This document shows, piece by piece, positions 1 to 6,519 of a stretch of DNA of 64,000 bases; within the stretch, counting starts at the first letter, position 1; the number at the start of each line of letters is the position of its first letter. The translations under genes and the position numbers were made by a program. The notes beneath the pieces were generated by a model. That model was not told the DNA's origin, did no database searches, and saw nothing but the letters and a program-made list of their open reading frames with translations. Origin of the DNA: an uncultured Sphingomonadaceae bacterium (GTDB taxonomy: Bacteria > Pseudomonadota > Alphaproteobacteria > Sphingomonadales > Sphingomonadaceae); the NCBI GenBank assembly GCA_947496865.1, contig CANMEE010000001.1, forward strand, positions 1,169,501 through 1,233,500, read 5' to 3'.

Positions 1-39
1 TCCATAGGCATGGCCAATATGCCGAAATTCCAGGCTCAT
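1..39 (-). CDS. ABC transporter ATP-binding protein, N-terminal fragment cut by window edge
   Basis: Thirteen codons run off the left edge: MSLEFRHIGHAYG. This is how ABC ATPases usually begin, with a first beta strand followed by an aromatic-Gly A-loop (here HAYG). The ATG is preceded by AAGGA six bases upstream. It is divergent from a two-domain iron-type permease starting 37-76 bp away, so the two probably form one importer (FbpC/AfuC-type ATPase with FbpB-type permease). Only the start is visible, so the family call rests on the short motif and the neighbour. Confidence 0.6.
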   Translation of the reverse strand, partial: MSLEFRHIGHAYG

Positions 40-76
40 TTTATTTCCTTAAATTGGCTTGCTGTAGCGCCTTAAT

Positions 77-1756
77 ATGATAGTTCGATCCAATGCAATG
101 GCACAATACAGCTTTATGATCAGCAAATTACGTTTCAATTTATGGCAGATCGTTACTGGCTTGACCGCTGCATTAGCAGCTATCCCCATTTTTACCATTC
201 TTTGGTATTTACCGGCAGGCGGTTTGGAAAGCTGGGATCATATTTGGCAGAATACACTGCCGCCATATCTGATCAACACTGCTTTGCTTATGGTGATGGT
301 TGGTATCTTATCGGCGGCCATAGGTGTGACATCGGCATGGTTGGTCGTAGCGATGGATTTTCCCGGACGGCGCTTGTTATCCTGGCTGCTCATCCTTCCG
401 CTCGCAGCCCCCGCCTATATTATTGCTTATATCTACACCGATTTTTTGGCATTTTCGGGACCTGTTCAGACAGCGCTGCGATCTAGCTTTGGTTTGGCAT
501 TTGGCGAATATTGGTTTCCGCAGATTAGAAGTCTGCCGGGCGCCGCGCTAATGCTGAGCCTTGTGCTTTATCCTTATGTGTATTTGCTCGCGCGGACGGC
601 TTTTGCAACGCAAAGCTTGAACCAATATCAAGCCGCACGCTCATTAGGAGCGGGACCAACGCAGGCTTTTTTCCGCATAGTCTTACCTTGCGCGCGGCCG
701 GCAATTGCGGGCGGACTGGCACTGGTACTGATGGAAACATTGGCTGATTTTGGTGTGGCAGAATATTTTGCCATTCCGACATTTAGCACTGGTATATTTC
801 GCACCTGGCTTGCCATGGGGGACAAAGCCGCAGCGATGAAACTGGCCGCCATTATGCTTCTCTTTGTTATCATCCTGCTCTGGATGGAATCCGCAAGCCG
901 CAAAGGCAGGGTGGAAAATTCCGACGGTTTTTCGTCCGTCAAAAATGATCGAAAACTAGGCCTTGGAGGATCAATACTGGCGATATCTATTTGCAGCTTA
1001 CCGGTGATTTTTGGCTTTCTCCTCCCGGCAGCCATATTGCTAAATTATACAATAGAATCCGGCGATCCACAGGGTTGGGAGATATTGTCCGGATATATTT
1101 TTAATAGCTTGTCCTTGTCCATGATAGTGTCCGCCATCGCTGTGGGCTTGGCAATATTGTTGGTTTATGCCCAGCGCAGAGCGTCGACTTCCAAAACAAA
1201 AGCCGGCATCCGCATAGCAACGCTCGGCTATGCTTTGCCCGGGGCGTTGTTAGCGGTCGGATTGCTAGCTCCGTTGGGCCAGTTCGATCAATTTTTAACA
1301 GGTTGGGCACAGGAACAATTGGGCTATGGCGGAGGGCTGTTACTGACCGGGACCAGCGCTATATTAATATATGCATTGGTGGTTCGTTTTCTGACCGTAT
1401 CGTTTAACAGCGTGAACGGTGGTATGGCACGCATTCCCCTGTCCATGGACGCTGCTGCACGATCATTAGGCGCATCACCAAAGCGGGTGGTGGGCGCTAT
1501 TCATTTGCCCCAATTGCGTGCGAGCCTTGCTGCTGGAGGAGCGCTCGTCTTTGTCGATGTCCTAAGAGAGTTGCCAGCAACTCTCATCCTGCGGCCTTTT
1601 AATCTCGAAACTCTTGCCACGCGGGTCTATCGATTGGCCAGTGATGAACGCATTGCCGAGGCATCAACAAGTGCCTTGCTGATCGTTGCAACCGGACTAA
1701 TTCCCGTACTCATTCTGAATCAGATCGGTAAGGGCGCGGAGAGAGAGAATAGCTAG
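77..1756 (+). CDS. Iron(III)-type ABC transporter permease, fused two-domain
   Basis: Inner-membrane permease of the FbpB/AfuB type, which normally moves ferric iron or a similar substrate from a periplasmic binding protein into the cytoplasm, powered by an ABC ATPase. The 559 residues hold two binding-protein-dependent transport domains in tandem, each with about six membrane segments. Each carries an EAA-like loop that contacts the ATPase: AARSLGAGPTQAFF near residue 186 and AAARSLGASPKRVV near residue 458. Length fits the fused family (500-560). The start is not settled: ATG at 77, 98 and 116 are all in frame and none has a good Shine-Dalgarno. The gene is divergent from the ATPase fragment at the left edge. 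No periplasmic binding protein gene and no clear Fur-like site is visible here, so iron as substrate is inferred from family resemblance. Confidence 0.82.
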   Translation: MIVRSNAMAQYSFMISKLRFNLWQIVTGLTAALAAIPIFTILWYLPAGGLESWDHIWQNTLPPYLINTALLMVMVGILSAAIGVTSAWLVVAMDFPGRRLLSWLLILPLAAPAYIIAYIYTDFLAFSGPVQTALRSSFGLAFGEYWFPQIRSLPGAALMLSLVLYPYVYLLARTAFATQSLNQYQAARSLGAGPTQAFFRIVLPCARPAIAGGLALVLMETLADFGVAEYFAIPTFSTGIFRTWLAMGDKAAAMKLAAIMLLFVIILLWMESASRKGRVENSDGFSSVKNDRKLGLGGSILAISICSLPVIFGFLLPAAILLNYTIESGDPQGWEILSGYIFNSLSLSMIVSAIAVGLAILLVYAQRRASTSKTKAGIRIATLGYALPGALLAVGLLAPLGQFDQFLTGWAQEQLGYGGGLLLTGTSAILIYALVVRFLTVSFNSVNGGMARIPLSMDAAARSLGASPKRVVGAIHLPQLRASLAAGGALVFVDVLRELPATLILRPFNLETLATRVYRLASDERIAEASTSALLIVATGLIPVLILNQIGKGAERENS

Positions 1757-1830
1757 AACCGACTTCATGGCAGGTCAACGCTGAACTATAGCGAATGGTA
1801 GGGATCACCCTGGGATTGAGATGATCTAAA

Positions 1831-1846
1831 AGCTTGATATCAAGCT
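1831..1846 (-). terminator. Palindromic hairpin, possible terminator of the Stealth gene
   Basis: A perfect 16-base palindrome AGCTTGATATCAAGCT lies two bases beyond the stop codon of the minus-strand Stealth gene, between convergent genes. Read on the minus strand it gives a 6-bp stem with a 4-base loop followed by TTTAG, so it may be a weak intrinsic terminator. Confidence 0.4.
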
Positions 1847-1847
1847 G

Positions 1848-2837
1848 TTAGCCTCCAATCGCGGTTTCAATCCAACGATGGGTATCAGGGAACCGACGTT
1901 CTAATTCTGGTAAATCATTAACGCATAAAAATTTTATACTGGTCCGATTGGCGCTGTTTAGAAAGTTGTTGACCCTTTGCGTGGTCCATTGGCCTGATTC
2001 ATCGGCATCAACATGGATGTGGTCGCGTGTTTCATGAACGCGGCCAAGCCCGTTTTTGATACAATAATGGTTGTGCAAGCTTTGCGGCAAAAACTGGGCG
2101 GTACAGCGGAACCGAAAGGAGCTGTTGCGGACGAACTGATCATGATGATTGGCGAATAAGTCAGCCATGATAGACCGTTGCATCGGTTGAACGACATGAG
2201 CGTCGGCGAACATATGGTCCGCGCCAAACCCCGCAAGACCGGCAGCCTCAATTTGGTTATAATGGTTGAGCAACGCTGCATCGTCCCGGCTATCCCCGCA
2301 TTCCTCGAGATTTGAAAAATCAACCCATTTGCCGCGCATCACGGGGCCGGTTGCGGTAAAAAAATCTGCAAGTTCCACGCGAGATGTCAGGAATACATCG
2401 TCGTTAAAATAGATGAAACGCTCAGACAGGCCCGGGATCCGCCACAAAAAAGTTTCGATCGAGAGCGAATTGAAAGTGGGAAGCGCGGCTTCATAGCCCG
2501 CAAAAATCTCTTGGTGGTCGACGATGCTGATCTTTGCGCTAAATGCAGCGGGCAGGCCGGAAAGGATTGGTATTTGACCATCGGTAACAATCCATATCCG
2601 CCGCACATCCGGCGCGTTATTGGCAATGGATCGCAGGCAATAATTTAGCTCGTCACTGCATAGCCAGCGATGCGGATTAGTCCCGTTACCATGCAACGGT
2701 ACCTGGGTCCCGTTCAGATAACGGTCCCGCTCAGCCTTTAACTCAGGATCAGCCCCATCAACCCAGGTAATTACAATGTCAGCATCTAACATGTCGGGCC
2801 TGATACCCAAGTCCGCTAGATTTTGGTAGTGTCTCAC
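1848..2837 (-). CDS. Stealth-family sugar-phosphate transferase
   Basis: Stealth proteins transfer hexose-1-phosphates during synthesis of phosphodiester-linked surface polysaccharides. Conserved region 1 is DIVITWVDGADPELKAERD near residue 20 (the family signature is roughly DxVYTWVDGxDP). Conserved region 2 includes RRIWIVTDGQ, VDHQEIF and the FIYFNDDVFL acceptor/metal segment near residue 145. A His/Asp-rich middle and a C-terminal region with HNHYCIKN follow. No membrane segment or signal peptide is seen. The listed start is GTG at 2837 without a clear Shine-Dalgarno; an internal ATG at residue 16, just before the first conserved strand, is an alternative. The gene stands alone, convergent with the permease. 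Its natural partners may be the galU, galE and polysaccharide genes further along the window. Confidence 0.85.
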   Translation of the reverse strand: MRHYQNLADLGIRPDMLDADIVITWVDGADPELKAERDRYLNGTQVPLHGNGTNPHRWLCSDELNYCLRSIANNAPDVRRIWIVTDGQIPILSGLPAAFSAKISIVDHQEIFAGYEAALPTFNSLSIETFLWRIPGLSERFIYFNDDVFLTSRVELADFFTATGPVMRGKWVDFSNLEECGDSRDDAALLNHYNQIEAAGLAGFGADHMFADAHVVQPMQRSIMADLFANHHDQFVRNSSFRFRCTAQFLPQSLHNHYCIKNGLGRVHETRDHIHVDADESGQWTTQRVNNFLNSANRTSIKFLCVNDLPELERRFPDTHRWIETAIGG

Positions 2838-2847
2838 TGGTCATGTC

Positions 2848-2875
2848 TTGACATAATGGCCTTTCCCGCTAATGC
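2848..2875 (+). promoter_or_regulatory. Candidate sigma-70 promoter for rplJL
   Basis: TTGACA at 2848-2853 is a perfect -35, followed after 16 bases by TAATGC at 2870-2875. It points toward rplJ and would give a leader of about 305 bases, which fits the long regulated leaders known for rplJ. It overlaps the upstream side of the divergent Stealth gene start. Confidence 0.45.
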
Positions 2876-3105
2876 GCTCTTACGAATTGTGGTTCTTATA
2901 CCGAATCGCAATTTCCGTCCGAGACAGCCGGTGAAGGTAATATGGCCTTCTTAATTTCCAGCCTAGACGGGGATCAGTTTTTTCGTGTTGCTGAAGAGTA
3001 ATCAAAGGCACACGGGTTTGCAGTCAGCGTTTTCGAACGCGGCAAGGCAACCAAAACCCCCCTTCGGATTATATGGAACTGACTTTGGTTAGTTCTTTCG
3101 CTCGT

Positions 3106-3167
3106 CATCCCGGTTCGCGCCGGAATGGTGAAATTGAAGAAAGCGGATTGCGCCTTAAAAACGCAAT
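3106..3167 (+). promoter_or_regulatory. rplJ leader hairpins, possible L10 autoregulatory site
   Basis: Two small hairpins lie just ahead of rplJ. The first has arms 3106-3113 and 3120-3127 (CATCCCGG with CCGGAATG, one mismatch, loop TTCGCG). The second has arms ATTGCG 3147-3152 and CGCAAT 3162-3167 with a 9-base loop. In many bacteria L10 complexed with L7/L12 binds the rplJ leader and represses translation. The position fits such an element, but I did not match it to a leader consensus. Confidence 0.3.
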
Positions 3168-3186
3168 TCACGTGAAGGAGCAAAAT

Positions 3187-3699
3187 ATGGATCGTGGTCA
3201 AAAGACCGAAGCCGTTGCTGCGCTAAACGCGACTTTCAAAGAGGCAGGGGTTGTTGTGGTTACACGCAATCTGGGTCTCACCGTATCTCAGTCTACTGAG
3301 TTACGCGGAAAGATGCGGGAAGCCGGTGCAAGCTTCAAAGTCTCTAAAAACCGCCTTGCCAAGCTGGCTCTGGAAGGAACCGACTATGCCCCGATAGCAG
3401 ATTTGCTGTCTGGACCGGTCGCACTTGCTACATCGGATGATCCGGTGGCTGCTGCAAAAATCGCAGTGGAATTTGCAAAGTCTAACGATCTCCTGGAGAT
3501 TGTTGGCGGCGCGATGGGCGATACCCTTCTTGACGAAGCGGGCGTTAAATCCCTGGCCTCTATGCCTTCTCTTGATGAACTGCGCGGTACGATTGTTGGT
3601 TTGCTTGTTGCACCACAAACGAAAATCGCACGGGTGGTCAAGGAACCAGCTGGAGCCCTTGCACGTGTAGTCGGCGCTTATGCCGCTACGGGTGAATAA
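3187..3699 (+). CDS. rplJ: 50S ribosomal protein L10
   Basis: uL10 anchors the L7/L12 stalk on the large ribosomal subunit and so helps recruit translation factors. The 170-residue product begins MDRGQKTEAVAALN and shows the typical KVSKNRLAKLAL and LSGPVALA segments. I chose ATG 3187 rather than the in-frame ATG at 3073 because GAAGGAG sits seven bases before 3187 and the upstream 38 residues are unlike L10. rplL follows after 47 bases. The usual upstream partners (nusG, rplK, rplA) are absent; a Stealth gene on the other strand takes their place, so rplJL is transcribed from its own promoter. Confidence 0.97.
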   Translation: MDRGQKTEAVAALNATFKEAGVVVVTRNLGLTVSQSTELRGKMREAGASFKVSKNRLAKLALEGTDYAPIADLLSGPVALATSDDPVAAAKIAVEFAKSNDLLEIVGGAMGDTLLDEAGVKSLASMPSLDELRGTIVGLLVAPQTKIARVVKEPAGALARVVGAYAATGE

Positions 3700-3746
3700 C
3701 TACTTATTACTCAAACATTGATTAGAAAATTTGGAGCGTAAATAAC

Positions 3747-4121
3747 ATGGCTGATATTGCTAAATTGGTTGAAGAACTATCGAAACTCACCGTTATGGAA
3801 GCGGCTGAACTGTCTAAAGCTCTTGAAGAAGAGTGGGGCGTTTCTGCTGCAGCTGCTGTTGCAGTTGCTGGACCTGCTGCAGGCGGCGGCGGCGAAGCTG
3901 CTGAAGAGCAGAGCGAATTTGACGTTATCCTGACCGGCGACGGCGGCAAGAAAATCCAGGTGATTAAAGAAGTTCGTGCCATCACCCAGCTTGGCCTGAC
4001 CGATGCGAAAGCACTTGTCGAAGGCGCGCCTAAAGCAATTAAAGAAGGCGTTGCTAAAGCTGAAGCTGAAGAGATCAAAGGTAAGATCGAAGCAGCTGGC
4101 GGTACCGTTGAGTTGAAATAA
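3747..4121 (+). CDS. rplL: 50S ribosomal protein L7/L12
   Basis: bL12 forms the mobile stalk dimers that stimulate GTPase translation factors. The 124-residue protein has the N-terminal dimerisation/L10-binding part (residues 1-35), an Ala/Gly-rich hinge (about 36-55) and the compact C-terminal domain with [21 protein letters not shown] and [24 protein letters not shown] lies 10-13 bases before the ATG. It is cotranscribed with rplJ and followed by an intrinsic terminator. Unlike the common rplJL-rpoBC arrangement, rpoB does not follow; it lies about 13.5 kb downstream. Confidence 0.97.
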   Translation: MADIAKLVEELSKLTVMEAAELSKALEEEWGVSAAAAVAVAGPAAGGGGEAAEEQSEFDVILTGDGGKKIQVIKEVRAITQLGLTDAKALVEGAPKAIKEGVAKAEAEEIKGKIEAAGGTVELK

Positions 4122-4143
4122 GCCTCACGGTTTATTGACAAGA

Positions 4144-5112
4144 TTAAGGGGCGGTTTCCGTTTTGGAAGCCGCCTTTTTTGTTTCTAGTTGGTGGGAGAT
4201 CCATTTTTGTGCGGCTGCGATGGCGTCCTTTTTGGAAGCTTCGATATCTGGAATCACGCCCGTTCTTTCCCAATTGCTTCCTGTATGTGGACTAAATGGA
4301 CGCATCTCGGGAACGCCAATTTTCCATCCACCCGGCAAGGCTGCGCCTTCCCCAAGCATATGCGCACCGCCACCGCTGGGTGAGCCGATAACCACCGCGC
4401 GACCTTGGGCCTGCAAAGAATAGGCAACCGCCTCTGGTGCAGAGAAACTGGTTTGATCCAACAATATCGCCAGCGGGCGTTGCGCCCCGTAGCGCGGCCA
4501 GGTTATTTTCGGTTCCTGTCGGTCCGGTTCTAAGCCGGAGCGTTTTTCGCGGCGAAGCGGCATCTGCGATCCCGGTTCCATGAAGGACCATTGCAGGGGC
4601 CATGCCGTTTCGGGACTACCACCCGGGTTGCCGCGCAGGTCTAGGATAAGGGCGTCGCTGCTGCTGGCGAGCGTAAAGGCAGAGCTGAAAGCCTGCTCCG
4701 CCATTTCATAATCGTAAAAGTCGGTAATGTGCAGATAGGCTATATTACTGTCTAGCCGTTGCACCGTTTTGACGCCGTGGCCCCTAGCAGGGGCGCCCTG
4801 TCGCCATTTTTCTAGCCAATCATCCTCCCCATGCGCAGAGGAATGTGGCGCATATTCGACATAGACATGGTCGTCCGTCATGACGGTGCGCAGTTGCTTG
4901 GTCATAAACTGGGCAAAGGCCTTGGGGTCATCGCAATGTTTGTCAAACGCGCCGGAGCTTGTGCGCTCTCGCAAGGTGGTGGCTGATTTGCGCGCAAATT
5001 CGGCCAGCACATAGCGGCTTTCGATCACATCTGCAGCAGCGCTTAATGCGGCTCGTTCCTGGGTACAATCGGCAGCCAGTGGCTGTGCCACCAATAAAAG
5101 CGCTAAAATCAT
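4144..5112 (-). CDS. S41-family peptidase, secreted
   Basis: Serine peptidase of the tail-specific/C-terminal-processing clan (S41), 322 residues. A short signal peptide (MILALLLVAQPLAA) precedes mature Asp15/Cys16; whether this is a lipoprotein is doubtful because the lipobox is poor. The core has LDLRGNPGGS at 157-166 and the nucleophile segment TSFSAPEA, with Ser224 the likely catalytic serine, followed by VIGSPSGGG. No PDZ domain is evident, so it resembles the shorter S41 B/interphotoreceptor-type members. The ATG overlaps the stop of the upstream MarR gene (ATGA), so the two are translationally coupled and probably co-regulated. The C-terminal residues KKAASKTETAP are encoded within the rplL terminator region. 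Substrate unknown. Confidence 0.8.
   Translation of the reverse strand: MILALLLVAQPLAADCTQERAALSAAADVIESRYVLAEFARKSATTLRERTSSGAFDKHCDDPKAFAQFMTKQLRTVMTDDHVYVEYAPHSSAHGEDDWLEKWRQGAPARGHGVKTVQRLDSNIAYLHITDFYDYEMAEQAFSSAFTLASSSDALILDLRGNPGGSPETAWPLQWSFMEPGSQMPLRREKRSGLEPDRQEPKITWPRYGAQRPLAILLDQTSFSAPEAVAYSLQAQGRAVVIGSPSGGGAHMLGEGAALPGGWKIGVPEMRPFSPHTGSNWERTGVIPDIEASKKDAIAAAQKWISHQLETKKAASKTETAP
4150..4180 (+). terminator. Intrinsic terminator of rplJL
   Basis: A 10-bp stem (GGCGGTTTCC with GGAAGCCGCC, one G-T pair) with loop GTTTT is followed by TTTTTT. It lies 29 bases after the rplL stop. The same bases encode the last residues of the convergent S41 peptidase gene on the minus strand. Confidence 0.88.
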
Positions 5113-5606
5113 CTCAAGTCCCCTTGTTTGGCAAAGACCGCGTCGATGCGATCGGCGAAGCTCAGCCGGTCCAGTGCATCATCCAGTCCATCCAGCTGTT
5201 TCAGAAAATCCGGTGCGGCCTCTTCCAGCAGGTCTGCGGCGGCCTGATCCACAATCCGTGATATGGCGGAAACTTGATCCAACTTCTCCGAACCAGCCGC
5301 GGTCAGGTGCAATATTTTGCTCCGTGCATCGCTGGCATCGGCTTTGCGCTCGAGCAGTCCTGCCTTTTCCATGGCGCGAACGACCTGCACCATGGCGACA
5401 TGGCTTTGGCCCAGCATCTTTACCGCATCGCGGCTGTTCATCGGTCCGCGCTCGTTGAGCAACATGCCCAGCGCAAACCAGCGTTGTTCAAAGCCCAGCT
5501 CACGGCGGTAGACTTCTGTGACATTGCTATTGAGGCGCTCAAATAGACGCCTGATACGCGTACCGAGCGTCGTTATTCCAGAGTCGCGGAGATAGTCATT
5601 TTTCAT
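5109..5606 (-). CDS. MarR-family transcriptional regulator
   Basis: A 165-residue winged-helix regulator: the region AVKMLGQSHVAMVQVVRAMEKAGLLERKADASDARSKILH spans the recognition helix and wing, and the DxRxK wing motif (DARSKI) is typical of MarR. MarR proteins bind palindromes as dimers and release on ligand binding. The gene is the first of a two-gene unit with the S41 peptidase, overlapping it by four bases. A perfect 24-bp palindrome covers the start codon, and no Shine-Dalgarno precedes the ATG; TTGACA at 5636-5641 lies where a -35 for a leaderless transcript would be expected, though the matching -10 is poor. This suggests autorepression of the pair. Confidence 0.88.
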   Translation of the reverse strand: MKNDYLRDSGITTLGTRIRRLFERLNSNVTEVYRRELGFEQRWFALGMLLNERGPMNSRDAVKMLGQSHVAMVQVVRAMEKAGLLERKADASDARSKILHLTAAGSEKLDQVSAISRIVDQAAADLLEEAAPDFLKQLDGLDDALDRLSFADRIDAVFAKQGDLR

Positions 5607-5628
5607 ATATGTAAGTTGTTACATATAT
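5605..5628. promoter_or_regulatory. Perfect 24-bp palindrome, candidate MarR operator
   Basis: Arms ATATATGTAA (5605-5614) and TTACATATAT (5619-5628) are exact reverse complements around GTTG. The site overlaps the first bases of the MarR gene start and sits just downstream of TTGACA (minus strand, 5636-5641). Size and symmetry match MarR operators. Confidence 0.75.
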
Positions 5629-5637
5629 TTCAGTTTG

Positions 5638-6177
5638 TCAAGGCAACTTAATCACCAACCGTGCGCCGATAATGTCGAGACCGGGATTTTGATTGCGGTT
5701 GAACAGCTGCGCATGACTGACATGAACCCAGCTTGCTTCCAGATCGACACGCTCGGATAGTTGGATCCCGACAGCCAGTTCAGGTTCAAATAAAATGCGC
5801 GATCCCAATTGGGTTTGCGAGCCATCTGCGGTGAAACGCTGTGACGGGCCATCATGAATGGCCAGGCCGATTCCCGGGCGCAGATAGAATTTCTCTCCGA
5901 TTTTCCAGCTTAATCCGGCCGCCACGAGGCTGGTATCACCGGCGCTATTGACCGACGCAAAAATGTAAGGAGATGGCGCACCGATGACCGATAAAGCCTC
6001 TATTCGCTTGCCGCGGTAACCGACTTGGATGTCGACGCCTTGTTCGTCAATTTTGAATGACAGCGGTGTGTCAACTTCGTGCGCCGCCAATCCAAGGAAT
6101 ATTTCCTGCGCGGCCGCCGGCTGTATTGTGCTGAACAAAGCAAAGGTCGAAAAAACCAATATATAAAAACGCTTCAT
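5638..6177 (-). CDS. PagL-like lipid A deacylase / acyloxyacyl hydrolase family protein
   Basis: Outer-membrane beta-barrel of the PagL type, which removes a 3-O-acyl chain from lipid A. The 179-residue product starts MKRFYILVFSTFALF, a signal peptide ending near AAAQ (residue 24). GGGAGG ahead of this ATG decides the start over an in-frame upstream start at 6273. Alternating barrel strands follow, and the C-terminus has the family signature WVHVSHAQLF..NQNPGLD, giving candidate catalytic His152 and Ser154. The third catalytic position (Glu in Pseudomonas PagL, in the NxGxE stretch) appears as Asp168, so activity is not assured. It sits behind the MarR-S41 pair on the same strand. Its stop codon overlaps the candidate -35 of the MarR gene. 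Confidence 0.72.
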   Translation of the reverse strand: MKRFYILVFSTFALFSTIQPAAAQEIFLGLAAHEVDTPLSFKIDEQGVDIQVGYRGKRIEALSVIGAPSPYIFASVNSAGDTSLVAAGLSWKIGEKFYLRPGIGLAIHDGPSQRFTADGSQTQLGSRILFEPELAVGIQLSERVDLEASWVHVSHAQLFNRNQNPGLDIIGARLVIKLP

Positions 6178-6519
6178 AGACGCGGCCTCCCGTTGCCGCC
6201 CGACGGCCGATTCCGGTCCGTCGGCTGTGGCTATAGGATTGGTTCTGCATTTAGGGAAGCAGGCCTGCCACACAGTCTCCTATTGGGCCAGATCGATGGC
6301 TAGACTTTAACAGGACCACCACTCGGGCTGACACTATAGCGACGTAGATATGGTTGGTGCTGCCGCCCGGGTTCTTCCGCTGATATGAGAATTGACGCTT
6401 TCTACGTCTATCTTAAGACACTGAAATAAAGAGGCATTTATCCCTGTTAACTTTATACAAACCCTGCGTGCCTAAGGTCCTTTCATAATTTGTAACTTCG
6501 AGTAAAACGGGACGCGCAT
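6178..6519. other. Intergenic region between PagL-like gene and GGDEF-EAL gene
   Basis: This divergent 342-base interval must hold the promoters of both flanking genes. I found no convincing -35/-10 pair, palindrome or small ORF with a ribosome binding site. The stretch TTGACG at 6392 lacks a well-spaced -10. Confidence 0.4.

Noticed and set aside
1829..1842. AAGCTTGATATC resembles a cloning-vector polylinker
   Set aside because: It is part of a natural 16-base palindrome between convergent genes, and the bases on either side are not vector-like.
3073..3186. In-frame N-terminal extension of rplJ
   Set aside because: The 38 extra residues are unlike L10, and AAGGAG stands ahead of ATG 3187; the region reads as mRNA leader.
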